Assembly: GCF_011075055.1 (NCBI RefSeq)
Contig: NC_058139.1
Location: 16,513,584 to 16,577,583, forward strand
Length of the DNA: 64,000 bases
Source of the DNA: Mangifera indica
Taxonomy: Eukaryota; Streptophyta; Magnoliopsida; Sapindales; Anacardiaceae
Direction of reading: 5' to 3'
The notes beneath the pieces were generated by a model. The model searched no databases, was not told where the DNA came from, and saw only the letters and a list, made by a program, of their open reading frames with translations. Every line of letters starts with the position of its first letter. Position 1 is the first letter of the stretch. This document shows positions 45,837 through 57,200 of this stretch, piece by piece. The translations under genes and the position numbers were made by a program.

Positions 45837-46428
45837 ATAACGCCCACATGTAAGTTTAAGGATAAAATAGTCTTTTCTTACATAAGTCAAATTGTGGTTG
45901 ATTGTTGTTTAGGATTGGAATAAAAATAAATAAGAAATATTTAATTTTAGCCCATGTGCGACCATACATTCGAGTATGTACACCTATACATGGTCCTCCA
46001 CATTAGTAACTTGGATAAGGGCTACACACAATTTTCAAGCAAAATGCACGATTGTACATGCAAATGTATGCCCGTGCATGCCATTCTTTTCTCCTACCAT
46101 TTTGAGGTCCTTGGAGAGACTTGGTGGTTTCTTTTGATTTTGGTTGTTTGTATTTTGGTTAACTATGTAAGTGTTGGTGTCGGGGAAGTTTGTGAGGGTC
46201 ATGGTGAATTTTTGTTTTGATCCTTTTGGTGTATACATGGAATTAAGAGCCTTATAATGATTGAATTCTAGTTCTTGTTTACTATCTTGTCCCCTGTGTT
46301 GTTTTTGCAAAGATAATTAAACAAGATGAACTTAGTTTGTTTTGACCCAATCTATTGTTTTTTAAGGCTTATGTTTTTGCCTTTGCTAATATAGATTTAC
46401 TTAAAATAAATCCAAAAATCAAAATTAC
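45837..46428 (+). repeat. Start of another Gypsy LTR, cut by Copia-2
   Basis: TATAACGCCCACATGTAAGT, followed by AAGGATAAAATAGTC, aligns with 15102 onward and with the reverse complement of 16971, so it is a plus-oriented start of the same LTR family. The sequence continues to the Copia-2 insertion point at 46428 (duplication ATTAC); its continuation after 52919 is short and unclear. The opposed frames at 45954-46220 and 46035-46310 fall inside it and look fortuitous. Confidence 0.5.
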
Positions 46429-46849
46429 TATAGGGAACAATTAACATGCTAGGATCAAATTCTGTGAATTATATAAACAAGGATTTTGTGTACCCATTTC
46501 AATTTTCGATGAAGTGTCTTTAAATATTACATGAGGTATTGACGTTAATCTATTTTCACAACATCATTTGCCTATGTACTAATTTCCAATTAGAGAGACA
46601 AGATCTATGCATTGATTTGTAGGAGAGTAGAGGAGAGAGAATTCTACTTCTTTCTAAAAAAATAACATTATTCATAGAGTAGAGGAGAGAGAATTTTGCT
46701 TCTTTCTAAAAAAATAACATTATTCATAGAGAGGTAGTTTGGATAATTTATATATGTCCAACTGCCCTCCAACTTCCTCCTATAACTGTCTTGGTAGTTA
46801 TATTAAACCGGGTCGAGTCGACCTGTCATAAGTAGACCCGAATCCAATA
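46429..46849 (-). repeat. 3' LTR of Copia-2 copy B (421 bp)
   Basis: In minus orientation it begins TATTGGATTC and ends TTCCCTATA. A 52-bp unit (GAGTAGAGGAGAGAGAATT...) is duplicated in tandem at 46625-46676 and 46677-46728; only one unit exists in the other LTR, which accounts for the length difference (421 versus 371 bp). Confidence 0.9.
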
Positions 46850-47899
46850 TCTCTCATTCATATATGATGAAAGACCCAAACCAAATACTTAGCCACAGAA
46901 ATCCCATATAATAGTATGTTTCATACTTGCAAATGTGTTGTGCGACCTCGCGAGTAACCTATATTTGGGAGCTAAAAACTATGCATCTATTAGGAATAAC
47001 ATAACCACTTCAACCCGAATAAAACAAAAATCAAACGTTAGACTCGCAGCACCCCAGACTTATTCAATAACACTAGCTTCCTTTAATCCCTCATTTATCA
47101 TTGTGTTATTTTCCTATGTATCCATGATCAAGTCCAATCTCCATATGAGTGACATGATCGATTAGCCAATGGACACACATAACATGTAAGTCTTCCTCTT
47201 CTACTCGAAATTCTCAATTTAAACTTAACTGATTTTCTAGTCATGTTCCATAGACCAAATCATGCGTGGCTATAGGTTCCAAGCTAAGATAGCAATACTA
47301 AGAGTAAATATCGAACAACAGTAAATAGTCAAAGGGTACTAACATGAGATAATCCTCATAAAATCTCACACAGTGAGGGAACAAGGATTCATCCTCTCAC
47401 TACTTTAACTGGTCATCTTACTTATACACACATGGTGTGAATCATATGCTACAGTGTGTATTTTCTCAAATGTCATTCACAACACTATATAGATCTTAGT
47501 TTAGTCACTACACCCAATGCCTAACCTGAGTTCTTAATCATCTTCACACTTGTAGATATTTATTCATATTAAGAATTCACATCTAGTATTCATAAGTTAT
47601 TTGGACGTAGGGAATCCAAATCGATCATATTCAAATGTATCTATTCATGATCTCATCTTGATCAATCATCGAGACAACATTTTTATTTCAATAAATCTTT
47701 TCTTGAGAAATTTGTCTGTCATTGGTATGCTCTCTCAGTATCACATTTTTCAAGAATAATGTCTCATTTTTGCTCGCTATCTCAGCGCCAAAGGCGATTG
47801 CTTGTGTGAGTGAGCCAATCTTTAACTTGTGTGACATTACAATCTTGTTGAGCTAAAAATGATATATATGCAATAAAAACCCAAGAATTTCGGGACGTA

Positions 47900-50120
47900 A
47901 GTTCAAAACATAAAATGAACTCAAATTTATGGTTTTCGACGTTGTGTCACCAGTACAATATATAAGCTCAACACTTATCAATCATAGTCTATGCAATCTA
48001 AGAAATTTAATATGTGCAAGATATACTTTTCTTGGAAAAATCTCGATCAAAGAATCAGTGACCATACAATATGTAGAATTATATTATACATTCATTTCCC
48101 TCTTAGAAATATAGTCTCTTATTATGTTGTGTCTAGTGTTGATATGTTTGGTTATCTTATAAAAATTTAGGATATTTTATTTTAACAAATAACTATTGCT
48201 TCAACAATATCGTTTTGTTACTTAGATTCATGAATAATCTTCTTAACCAAACAGTTTCTTGCACATTTACTAAACTGGCTATATATTAGGCTTCCGATGT
48301 GGGTACAACTACGCATCTCTGTTTTTTATTGCTCCAAGACATGAGCCCTTTTGGAGTAAGAAAAACATAGCCATAATATAATTTGCGTTAGTCTAAACTC
48401 TTTCTCCAACTGGCATCTCAATAGACAATCAAACGCGAGTTCGATCCTTAATCGCATAATCAATCATCAACAAAGCCTTTTAAAAATATCAAAATTCTAT
48501 ATACAACCTTTCATTGCTCTTTTCAACATTTACTTATATCGACTAACCAGCCCAATAACAAAAATAAATATCTGAGCATGTATGCACCATAGCATACATA
48601 CTACATCTGATGACATCTGAATAGGTAACCTTTAACATTTCTCTACTTTTATCTTAAGTTTTGAGATATATCTCTTTTGGCTCAATAATTCGTCATTTAA
48701 CACAGGAATATCAATGGGTTCACAATATACCATATTGGATTGTTCTAGAACTTTTTGAATATTACGCTTTTATGACAGAGTTAAAAGTTTCTTTGAACAA
48801 TTCCTCTAGATTTAAATTCGCAATATGTAATATATTTTCCCATATCTTGTAAGTCAAAAAAATGTGGACAACTATTCTTTGATGATTATCACTTACTTCA
48901 AATCATTTCTAGCTATCTATACATCATCACACACATTGATAAAATTACAAATTTGTCATCAGACTTTGTCACATAGACAAGGTGGTCTTGATTAATCATT
49001 TCAAAGTCATAAATATTAACACTTATGAAATCATTTCAAATTTCAAGTACCAGTATCTGGATGATAGTTTTAGGTCATTCAACGTCCTTGAAGCTCACAC
49101 ACTTTGTGCTTCAGACCTATAACAGTGAGAGTTATATCTCGTTTCATGCAGTTTTCTTTATCATGTTTTCCACTAAAGAAAATTGTCTTTTACATTCTTT
49201 TGGTTTAATTCTAAATTCAAATGTGTTATTATAACTAGAATCAAATATTGGGTATAGGTTTTCGCTATTAAGTGAAATTATATTTATTTATTGAGTCATC
49301 CACCTTACGACTAATTCAGGAAATCCATTTATTCCCAATGAATTTTCTATTCGGCGGTAAGTCAACCAAAACCTAGAATTAGTTTGTTTTCTTTGTATTC
49401 CATCTTTTCTTCCAATCCATTTCAAAATTTTCTTATCAAGGGATAAAACAATTATTTCAAATTCTTCATCATCTTGGAAAGTGGTTATGAAAACGTCGTT
49501 TTCCCTTCAAAACATCACTTGAAGACTTTTGGACGTCCACTCTAATGCAATTAAGAATTAATGCTCCCACTATCCGAAATAGATTAAAGCTTAATCTCAA
49601 TGCTCCCACTAGGGTAAGATGAATGAAACAAGCAATTGAAGAATATTACTCTCACTATCCAAAATAGGTTGGAGTTCAATTACATTTGTTCCCACTATTT
49701 AGAACAAGTATAAGTTTTATATCTTATAACTCAACTAATGGTCGTTAAAATATACTCATCCTTATTATTTTCTCATTTTATTTAGATGAAACCTTTTATC
49801 AACATCATCCCTATTAAGAAAAATATTCTCTATGAATATAGTATCTCTAATATAAGTTCAGTTAATCTTCCAATAGAATCCTCCCTAATGAACACATATT
49901 GTTTGGAGTGCTCAGTGTATCTGATAGGATATATTCATTTCTTTTTAGTCCCAATTGTTCAAACTTGTGAGAAAAGCTATGGATAGACATTACTACCACT
50001 AAGGTTGCAATCAATTAACTCAGGTTTTCTACCCAACCATAACGCATAGGGAGTGGAAGCAACTGGATTAGTAGACAATCGGTTAAGTACACCAACATCA
50101 ATAAAAATCATATCATCACA
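47900..50120 (-). pseudogene. Copia-2 pol remnants: integrase, RT, RNase H region
   Basis: On the minus strand, about 50105-50020 reads VGVLNRLSTNPVASTPYALW and LGRKPEL, the Copia integrase C-terminal stretch ('LLNRLPT....TPYELW.GRKP.L'). About 48960-48920 reads FVILSMCVDDV, the RT catalytic motif YVDD with Tyr replaced by Cys, followed by a stop. About 48600-48550 reads MYAMVHTCSDIYFCYWAG, the 'YAM.CTRPDI.YAV' block that lies between RT and RNase H. Order and spacing fit Copia pol. No frame is intact. Confidence 0.8.
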
Positions 50121-52530
50121 AAGTGACTTGCCGTTTTACTTGTGCCTTCATTGACTTAACCATTTCCAATAGAGTTCAATTACTCTTCTTCATTACACTG
50201 GTTTGTTACGAAGTTTTGGAATTACTATTTACCATACTATTTATTTTTCATTACTTAGTTTCTTGAACCTTTTGGACAAATGCTCAAGATCTCGATGAGT
50301 TCATAAAACACTTATCTATTTTGTCTAATTGATTTTCAACGTCAATTATATATAGTGTCTAAAGTAGTATACTGCTTCTGACTTATAGGAGATCAAGTAG
50401 ACAAGGCTGAATCGAGCATTGGTATCATCACTAGTAATGAAATATGAGATACATTCTCAAACTTTACATTCATAGGTAAACATATACCTAAGTATATAAA
50501 TTGCAAAGGAAGTCAAACTCTTATAGCTTTGTCGAATGGTTTTCTAGAAGTTTTTCTAGCTAGACAATACTTACATGTGAACAGTTTTATTTATGTGAAA
50601 GTTCCTAATAAACTTTCATAGGCCAATTTATTCAACTTATCTTGGCCAACATACCCTAATGTAACATGTTATATATTTGCATTCATATCCATACATATAG
50701 AAGAAGTAAATAATGAAAAACTTAACATTATTAGAATGTAAGGTGATAAACACCATACAACCATTCAACCAATAAACCAAATCTATAAAAATCAATTATA
50801 TTGCATTTCAATAAAACACCCAGAGAAATTCAAATTATATCATAGTTTAAGAAGAACAAGTATTTCGACCAAGATTTGTTGAATATTTGGAGCATATTAG
50901 ATTTCATGTAGGTATAAGATTCGACCACCCGTAAAACTTATTTGCTTGTGTCTATTTCTCTTACGACAACCCTTGTGTTGTTGCCTATCATGAGTTACTT
51001 AGGCAATGGCTTCTGAGTCATAAACCATGTAGGATAATACTCAGTTAATATCATAATGCTAGAAAATAAAGTTTCATCACTTTATGTTGAACAAGACTAT
51101 CATTTTTAGGTCCGTTCATTCACAAACAATATAATTCTTATTGTTTTTATTGTAACTATTCATCTTGTTTCCGTCTCTACCTTCTAGTACTTTTGTCACT
51201 TTCCTATTTTGATTTTTTATTCTTATTCTTTGAGCATTAAACAACTCCTTCCTGTATTAGGACTTGAGCCACTCACTTTTAAAACTTGATTCTGTAATGT
51301 ATGTATAAGTACCAAGTTCAGCTGCCTCAAGGGTGCTTGTCCTCTAATTCTATATGGCTAGAACAACTAACAAAAGTCCTTCTTTCCTTATTGTGCGTCA
51401 TATGTACCTACATAAGCTCTCACTATCGGGAAGGGATCGCTTTTTCTAAATGAACCTGTTATTCATGTATCAGGTTACGCATAGTTGACTTTAGTTTCAT
51501 AATTAGATTTGACATTCAATTAGATTCAACAATCAACTGTCTTTATTTGGGGACTGTAGTTCCTCCAAACTTTTCATGAAGTGAGTCTTGCTTCTTACAT
51601 GCGTGATGTGAGTCATATGTAGTTGAACATTACTGATACTCATATACCAGATCGTTGTACATGAAACTAATCAAGATATCACATGAAGTGAGTCTTGCTT
51701 CTTACATGCGTGATGTGCATTCACAACACATTTGTGTAAGGCACTTATTGAGTTTCTATCCCTTAATCAACCACAACTCTATCTTAACCTAATGCACGAC
51801 CTTCAAAGTCTTTTGCTTATCTAGGATATTGTGCATTTCAAATGTCATATGGTTTAATTATCTCTATTTAGTATCATTCACATTCAAATCAACCATCATT
51901 TTCTAAGATGTTATGGTTAACTAGATCACAGAGACTATGTATCAAACACAACGCTATCAATGCAATCAAATACACATTAATTATCGTAATTACGCATTAA
52001 AAATTTATAATATCTCACATAAAACACAAAATCATCTTCCATGACACAAATGCTTAGCATTTTAAACTTTAATCTAATTGTGCCAATATTAATTCTAGAT
52101 GAGAATTTCATTAAATTTTATCAATCTCAGAATTCCCATATTTAACTAGTATATATGATACAACGAATGTATCATTTACTCTAACTAGGACCATTTCATC
52201 AACTCGTATTAATCTTTAAGTCACTTTACCCATGATAAAATCTCTATTATATTTGTGTTAGGTAAAATATCTCGCATTATGTTAATTTGGGAATAACGTT
52301 AAAATAGTGGATATTCTCTTGTATATTGCTAAGCGTCGCTCTATAGCAAGTTGTTATGAATCCATTCAATCCTAAAAAGTTTCAAATTCTTGTCCCGAAT
52401 AAGATCACTGATTATAAGACTCATATTCACGCATGGATATCATCTCTTGGCTCATAATCACTGATCACTGATTATATTTGCACAATATACGCAATATGAT
52501 TCACAAAAAACATAGCAAATCATATCCTAG
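50121..52530 (-). other. Copia-2 gag/protease region, unreadable
   Basis: By position this should encode gag, protease and the first part of integrase on the minus strand. I could not recover a zinc knuckle or protease triad by eye. A ~30-bp motif, CATGAAGTGAGTCTTGCTTC followed by TTACATGCGTGATGTG, occurs twice (about 51577 and 51683). No host gene is seen. Confidence 0.45.
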
Positions 52531-52543
52531 GCTCTGATACTAA
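52530..52543 (-). promoter_or_regulatory. Primer-binding site of Copia-2 copy B
   Basis: In reverse complement the LTR end CCCTACA is followed by TTAGTATCAGAGCC, close to the Copia initiator-Met site TGGTATCAGAGC. This fixes the right LTR as the 5' LTR. Confidence 0.85.
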
Positions 52544-52914
52544 TGTAGGGAACAATTAACATGCCAGGACCAAATTCTGTGAATTATATAAACAAGGATT
52601 TTGTGTACCCGTTTTAATTTTCGATAAAACATCTTCAAATACTGCATGAGGTGTTGACGTTTGTCTATTTCTACGACGTCATTTACCTACGTACTAATTT
52701 CTAATTAGAGAGATAAGATTTGTGCATTGATTTGTAGGAGAGTAGAGGGGAGAGAATTCTGCTTCTTTCTGAAAAAATAACATTATTTATAAGGAGGTAG
52801 TTTGAACAATTTATATATGTCCAACTACCCTCTAACTTCTTTCTATAACTGCCCTTGACAGTTATATTAAACTGGATCGGGTCGACCCGTCATGGGTGGA
52901 CCCCAGATCCAATA
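52544..52914 (-). repeat. 5' LTR of Copia-2 copy B (371 bp)
   Basis: It is TGTAGGGAACAATT ... GATCCAATA on +, aligning with 46429-46849 throughout apart from the 52-bp duplication there. It is flanked on the right by ATTAC. A TATATAAATTG-type TATA region is present on the minus strand (about 52810). Confidence 0.9.
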
Positions 52915-52939
52915 ATTACTAATATGAACGAATGTTATT

Positions 52940-53850
52940 TGTAATGCCAAAGGACTTATTCCTTCCCAAGGTTTGGTCAAATCTTAAACTGCTAACTACT
53001 AAGTTTTAAAAACTCAAATACCCATTTATGGATTATTAAAGTTTATAAAATTCATTGGTTCTAGGGGTGAAATTGCTATTTAACCAGTGATATTAAAAAA
53101 AATTAAAAATTTATCTTATTTTCGCCCCCAAACCCTAAAAACTAATAATTTTCCCTAGGATTAAACTTCGAAAAGTTACATCGTCATCATTGCTAGGTTT
53201 TTAGTTCTTCAGTGATATCCTGATGTCTCACCCTCTCTAGCATGTCTCTCATTTTCTAGCATGTCTCTCCTTCTTGGCCATTTCCTCCAAACATTGTCAA
53301 TGACCTTCCTTAACATTGAGAGTCTCTAATGCTGAAAGTTCGTCATCTTAAACTGTAATGCTCAACACTATTGAAGCTTTCCTTGTCATCAACGATTAGT
53401 CGTTGTTTGGCGTTGGCGATTGATTAGTGTCAGAGACAAATTGTGACGAACGCATCAGTGTCCTTGAAGACGAAGTGTCTCTAACGCTGACAAACGCTTT
53501 AGTATGAACGTTTTGTCATTGGTGATTTGTCTTCATTAGAGACTCTTGACACGAGGGAAGGCTGTTGACAACACCAGGAGGAAATGGCCGAGAAAAAGAG
53601 ACACATTGGAAAGGGAGAGACATCACTAGGATATCATTAGAAAATAGGATATCTAATAGGGGTAAAGATGTAACTTTTTAAAGTTTGATTCTATAAAAAA
53701 ATTATTAATTTTTATGATTTATAAAATTTTTTTTTTATATTTTTAATATTATTAATTAAATAATAATTTTATCTTAAAAACTAATATATTTTACAAATTT
53801 TAATCGCTTATGCATGAATATTTAGTCTTTGATGCTAAAGTTTGGGATCC
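52940..53850. mobile_element. Long-arm foldback (MULE-like) element upstream of the VPS13-type gene
   Basis: The core arms are 53163-53335 and, inverted, 53530-53688. Both read AAACTT..AAAAGTTACATC, then TGATATCCT..TGATGTCTC and GGCCATTTCCTCC, followed by AGAGTCTCTAATG. Weaker inverted similarity continues outward through AATTAATAATTTT-type A/T-rich stretches to CCCAAGGTTTGG (about 52967) and CCAAACTTTAGC (inverted, about 53850). The loop has repeated GTGTCTCTAACGCTGACAAACGC-type text. No target duplication is certain. Long inverted arms without coding capacity suggest a non-autonomous Mutator-like element. Confidence 0.7.
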
Positions 53851-54206
53851 GACTAACCCTTCGGTGAGAACATGTCCGTGGCCTATTTGTAAATAGTGGA
53901 TGACTCCGCAGGCCATAAATTCACTAAAAGAGTGGCTAAGCGGGTGCCACTTTTTCTTTGCTAAAAACCGTCCGCTTATCCTGCCTTTTTCTTTCGACCG
54001 ATCAAATCGACTGAGGGTTTAAAGGTCAACTTCTCTCTTAACCAGCCTTAGAACAATTAATTAATACTCCAAAAACATAAAACAAAAGCAAACTCGCACC
54101 GCCAACGTGTTTTCCGATGGCGATCCTTTTTCGTGGATCATTTCTTCAATTCGCAGAACCATATAAGAGAAGATAGCAATCTGGTGCAAACCGCTTATCA
54201 TAAACC
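53851..54206 (+). promoter_or_regulatory. Promoter / 5' leader of the SHRUBBY-like gene
   Basis: This ~350-bp stretch lies between the foldback element and the start codon and has higher GC content than the surrounding DNA. I see no unambiguous TATA box. It contains the upstream ORF listed next. The transcription start cannot be placed from sequence. Confidence 0.5.
54117..54176 (+). CDS. Upstream ORF (19 codons) in the SHRUBBY-like 5' leader
   Basis: ATG at 54117 opens MAILFRGSFLQFAEPYKRR and ends at TAG 54174-54176, 30 bases before the main start at 54207. If the transcript begins upstream of 54117, ribosomes would meet this ORF first, which could lower or condition translation of the main protein. 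The peptide resembles nothing known to me. Whether it lies within the mature leader is inference. Confidence 0.4.
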   Translation: MAILFRGSFLQFAEPYKRR

Positions 54207-57200
54207 ATGTTCGAAGCTCACGTACGAGTTATTTTTCCTTTTTGTTTTAATATATAAATTTGTTTTAGGTAAATTAGAGCTCCGTGAATTCCTAGTTTAT
54301 AATTTTGATGGTGGAGTGTGCCGAGTATCTGTGGCTGCTCAATCGACCTGTCATGCTGAGTATTCTGTAGTGTTAGGCTCGAGAGATTCATTACTATAAT
54401 ATAATCTAGCTTTGCTGCTTTAAAGACATTAAGTTCAATGTGAACCGTCTGATTTTCTTTTTGCTGATGTATTTTGCGTTTTCTTTTTCGTGTTTTGAAT
54501 AAGCAAAAACGGGATCATATTACATGCAAGGTGATTAAAGAATTTTAGCATTTCTTGATATTTTAATTTATATTTTTTCTTGTAAGTTATTGTCATGAAT
54601 TTGAGTTGTTTTTGGCTTGATTATAAATTTGTTTTTGGTTTTATTGCTTGATAAAATATTCATGTGTATTTGTACGATGAATAACTGGAGAGGGTTTTTA
54701 ATGTTTCTTCACTTGTAGGTTCTGCATTTGCTTCGAAGATATTTGGGTGAATATGTCCATGGACTTTCTGCGGAGGCATTAAGAATCAGTGTTTGGAAAG
54801 GTTTTTCTTAGAATCTTTAGTGTAGATGTATGCTGCAATTTGCTGATGTATTTCCAAATATTTCTGAGCTGAGATAAGCTTGTTTAAACTAATTGTTTTG
54901 CCTTAAAATCCAAAAAAAAAAAAAAAACAAAGGAATTATTATTTCCCATAGAAGGAATTTCTGAACGGGATGTAAAACTGGTAAAGCTGTCTTTCTACTC
55001 GTTGGTGTCATTGCTTGGCTGCAAAATCCTGTCATGTTGGTGATAACATTTTTTTGCCCATGGTTTATAAAAACTGTAATGTATGTCTTTTTATACAGGT
55101 GATGTGGTATTGAAAGATTTGAATTTGAAGGCAGAGGCACTAAATTCATTAAAGCTTCCTGTTACTGTCAAAGCTGGTTTTGTTGGTACCATAACATTGA
55201 AGGTGGCTATTTGATTTTCCCTTGACTTGAATTTTGATCTTTTTCTCGATTATATATCTTAGTGCTTTCTGAAGATATAAGTGGTTGAGTCAGTATGTGT
55301 GGTTGTTTGGGAAGCTGTACTATTGCATTCTCAAAATTGTAAAAACATTTTTGTACATTGTCAGATTTTCATTTAGCCCTTGGAGATTTGGTTTATCTTT
55401 TTAGATTTTTAAATAATTTAGCTTGTTTAATTATCTTCTATTTTGAAGTCAAAGAAATTTACCATAAGTCATTTTGGTAAAATTTGCACGGCATCATTTA
55501 TTTGACAAAATGAAGTGGGTTACTGAAGAAGTTCAAAAAACAAATTTAAGCTTCTTTTGTGTAAACCTTGTTCTTACCATTCTGTATGGTATAGTGTCAT
55601 GTGGAATTTCAAGCTGCAGTTCTGGGGAATTTGCTTAATGATTTGTCATGCTTTCCTTCTCTGAGTTTTGGGACTTGGTTTCAATGGGAGGAGATTCAAT
55701 TTCTGAAGGTCATCATTGACCATTGAACAAAAATTGCATAATCATTGGCATTACCATTGGGTGTTTGGAGGATTAAAATCTGTGGTCCTTCTGGAGATGT
55801 CATATATTATTTGTGGTTTGAATTATTATGGACTAAGAGAAATATAAACAATATTCGAGGAACATAAAGACGTGGTCTGAAGTTGCTGTGGCAAAGATTT
55901 CATACTCTTTCTTCTTCATGGCAACTGCTAATGGAACATTTTGAATGGAACTCTTTTTTCTTCATCCGAAGAGATTGGACAGCTTTTCTATTCCTTTTTT
56001 TTATTAAATTAATTTTCTGAAGTTGTTATTCCTGTTTGAGGGAATCTTGTAGTGAGATTATTGACTTTGTGCTTATATTTTCTTCTATCCAATGGTGTGT
56101 GTATTAGTTTTATTTAAAGAAAAGTTTGTTGGAAATTTTAGGCACTAAGTCATGCTTTCTTCTCAAGTAAGCTTTCAGATTTGATGTTTGTTCTAGTGCC
56201 CTTATGTTCTGTACTACCTTTTTGTTATTCTCCTCTTTCTATATTGCAGGTTCCCTGGAAAAGCTTAGGCAAGGAACCGGTAATTGTTCTCATTGATCGT
56301 GTCTTCATTCTCGCCCATCCTGCTCCTGATGGCCAGACTCTCAAGGTTGAATAATTTTTGGTTGATGAAATGATAAATTCTTTTGCTGCTTTTCCATAAA
56401 CATGATTTTTTCTGCTTGTTTTCCACTGGGGCCTAAATTTTTCTGGTTTCATTATTTGATGTAGGATGACAGGGAGAAACTTTTTGAAGCCAAACTTCAG
56501 CACATTGAGGTGAAATGTATTTTAACATTTATTTATGCGTGCTTCTTTGCAGTTTCTGATAAGATTTATTCAAAGTGCATAACGATTTATATGATAACTA
56601 TGTTTTGGCACACCGCTCTCAATTTGATTATCTTGCAGTTCTATGATGCACACGTGTGAGATTTTGTTCTGTTTGCAGCATGTGAAGCCACTTCCTTTAA
56701 AATATTAACCCGTAGGTCTACATTGGGTTCTTTCCTATGGTGTGAATGATTCTGTGAATCTTTTATTGATTAAGGAGCTGAGTTTTGTGAATTTATTAAT
56801 TTATCAAACAATTGGAGTTTTTAAAGATAATCCTGACCAATGCAATTGTCTTACAAAAATATAGTTCAAGTTCTATAATTTGTGAAGCAAGTAAGTTGAT
56901 TTTCACAAGAATTTTGCAAAAGTAGACAGAATAGATGATATTATCATTGAGGCCTGACTTTGGTTAATTTAATCACATCATAGCTTTTGAACGACCACCA
57001 TATGTAGGATTAAGTTGTCATAGCTAGAATTATTGCAGCTAATTTGGATCAAAAGCTTTGTTTCACACATTCACAATCCAACTTTTAGTCCACCTTTTGT
57101 GATATTTAATGGTGTGGCTGACTAAAATATCCAATAATATCTGCAAGACAAGTAACGTGGCAGATGGATGGAGAAACAACACCAAATGAAGTGTGTATAT

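Larger units (their letters stand above)
46429..52914 (-). mobile_element. Complete Copia element (Copia-2, copy B), coding-dead
   Basis: It is 6,486 bp with LTRs at 46429-46849 and 52544-52914 and perfect flanking ATTAC (46424-46428 and 52915-52919). It reads on minus: the primer site sits beside the right LTR, and integrase (about 50.0-50.1 kb), RT (about 48.9 kb) and RNase H-proximal motifs (about 48.6 kb) run leftward in Copia order. A second, older copy in the opposite orientation occupies 1-1337. All coding motifs carry stops or shifts. Confidence 0.9.

Noticed and set aside
52531..52543. GGCTCTGATAC considered as part of a tRNA gene
   Set aside because: It is the complement of a retroelement primer-binding site next to an LTR; no cloverleaf can be formed around it.
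54133..54399. 88-codon frame overlapping the SHRUBBY-like start region
   Set aside because: It begins at GTG, runs through the first intron, and overlaps the start exon in another frame; exon-intron evidence supports the VPS13-type reading.
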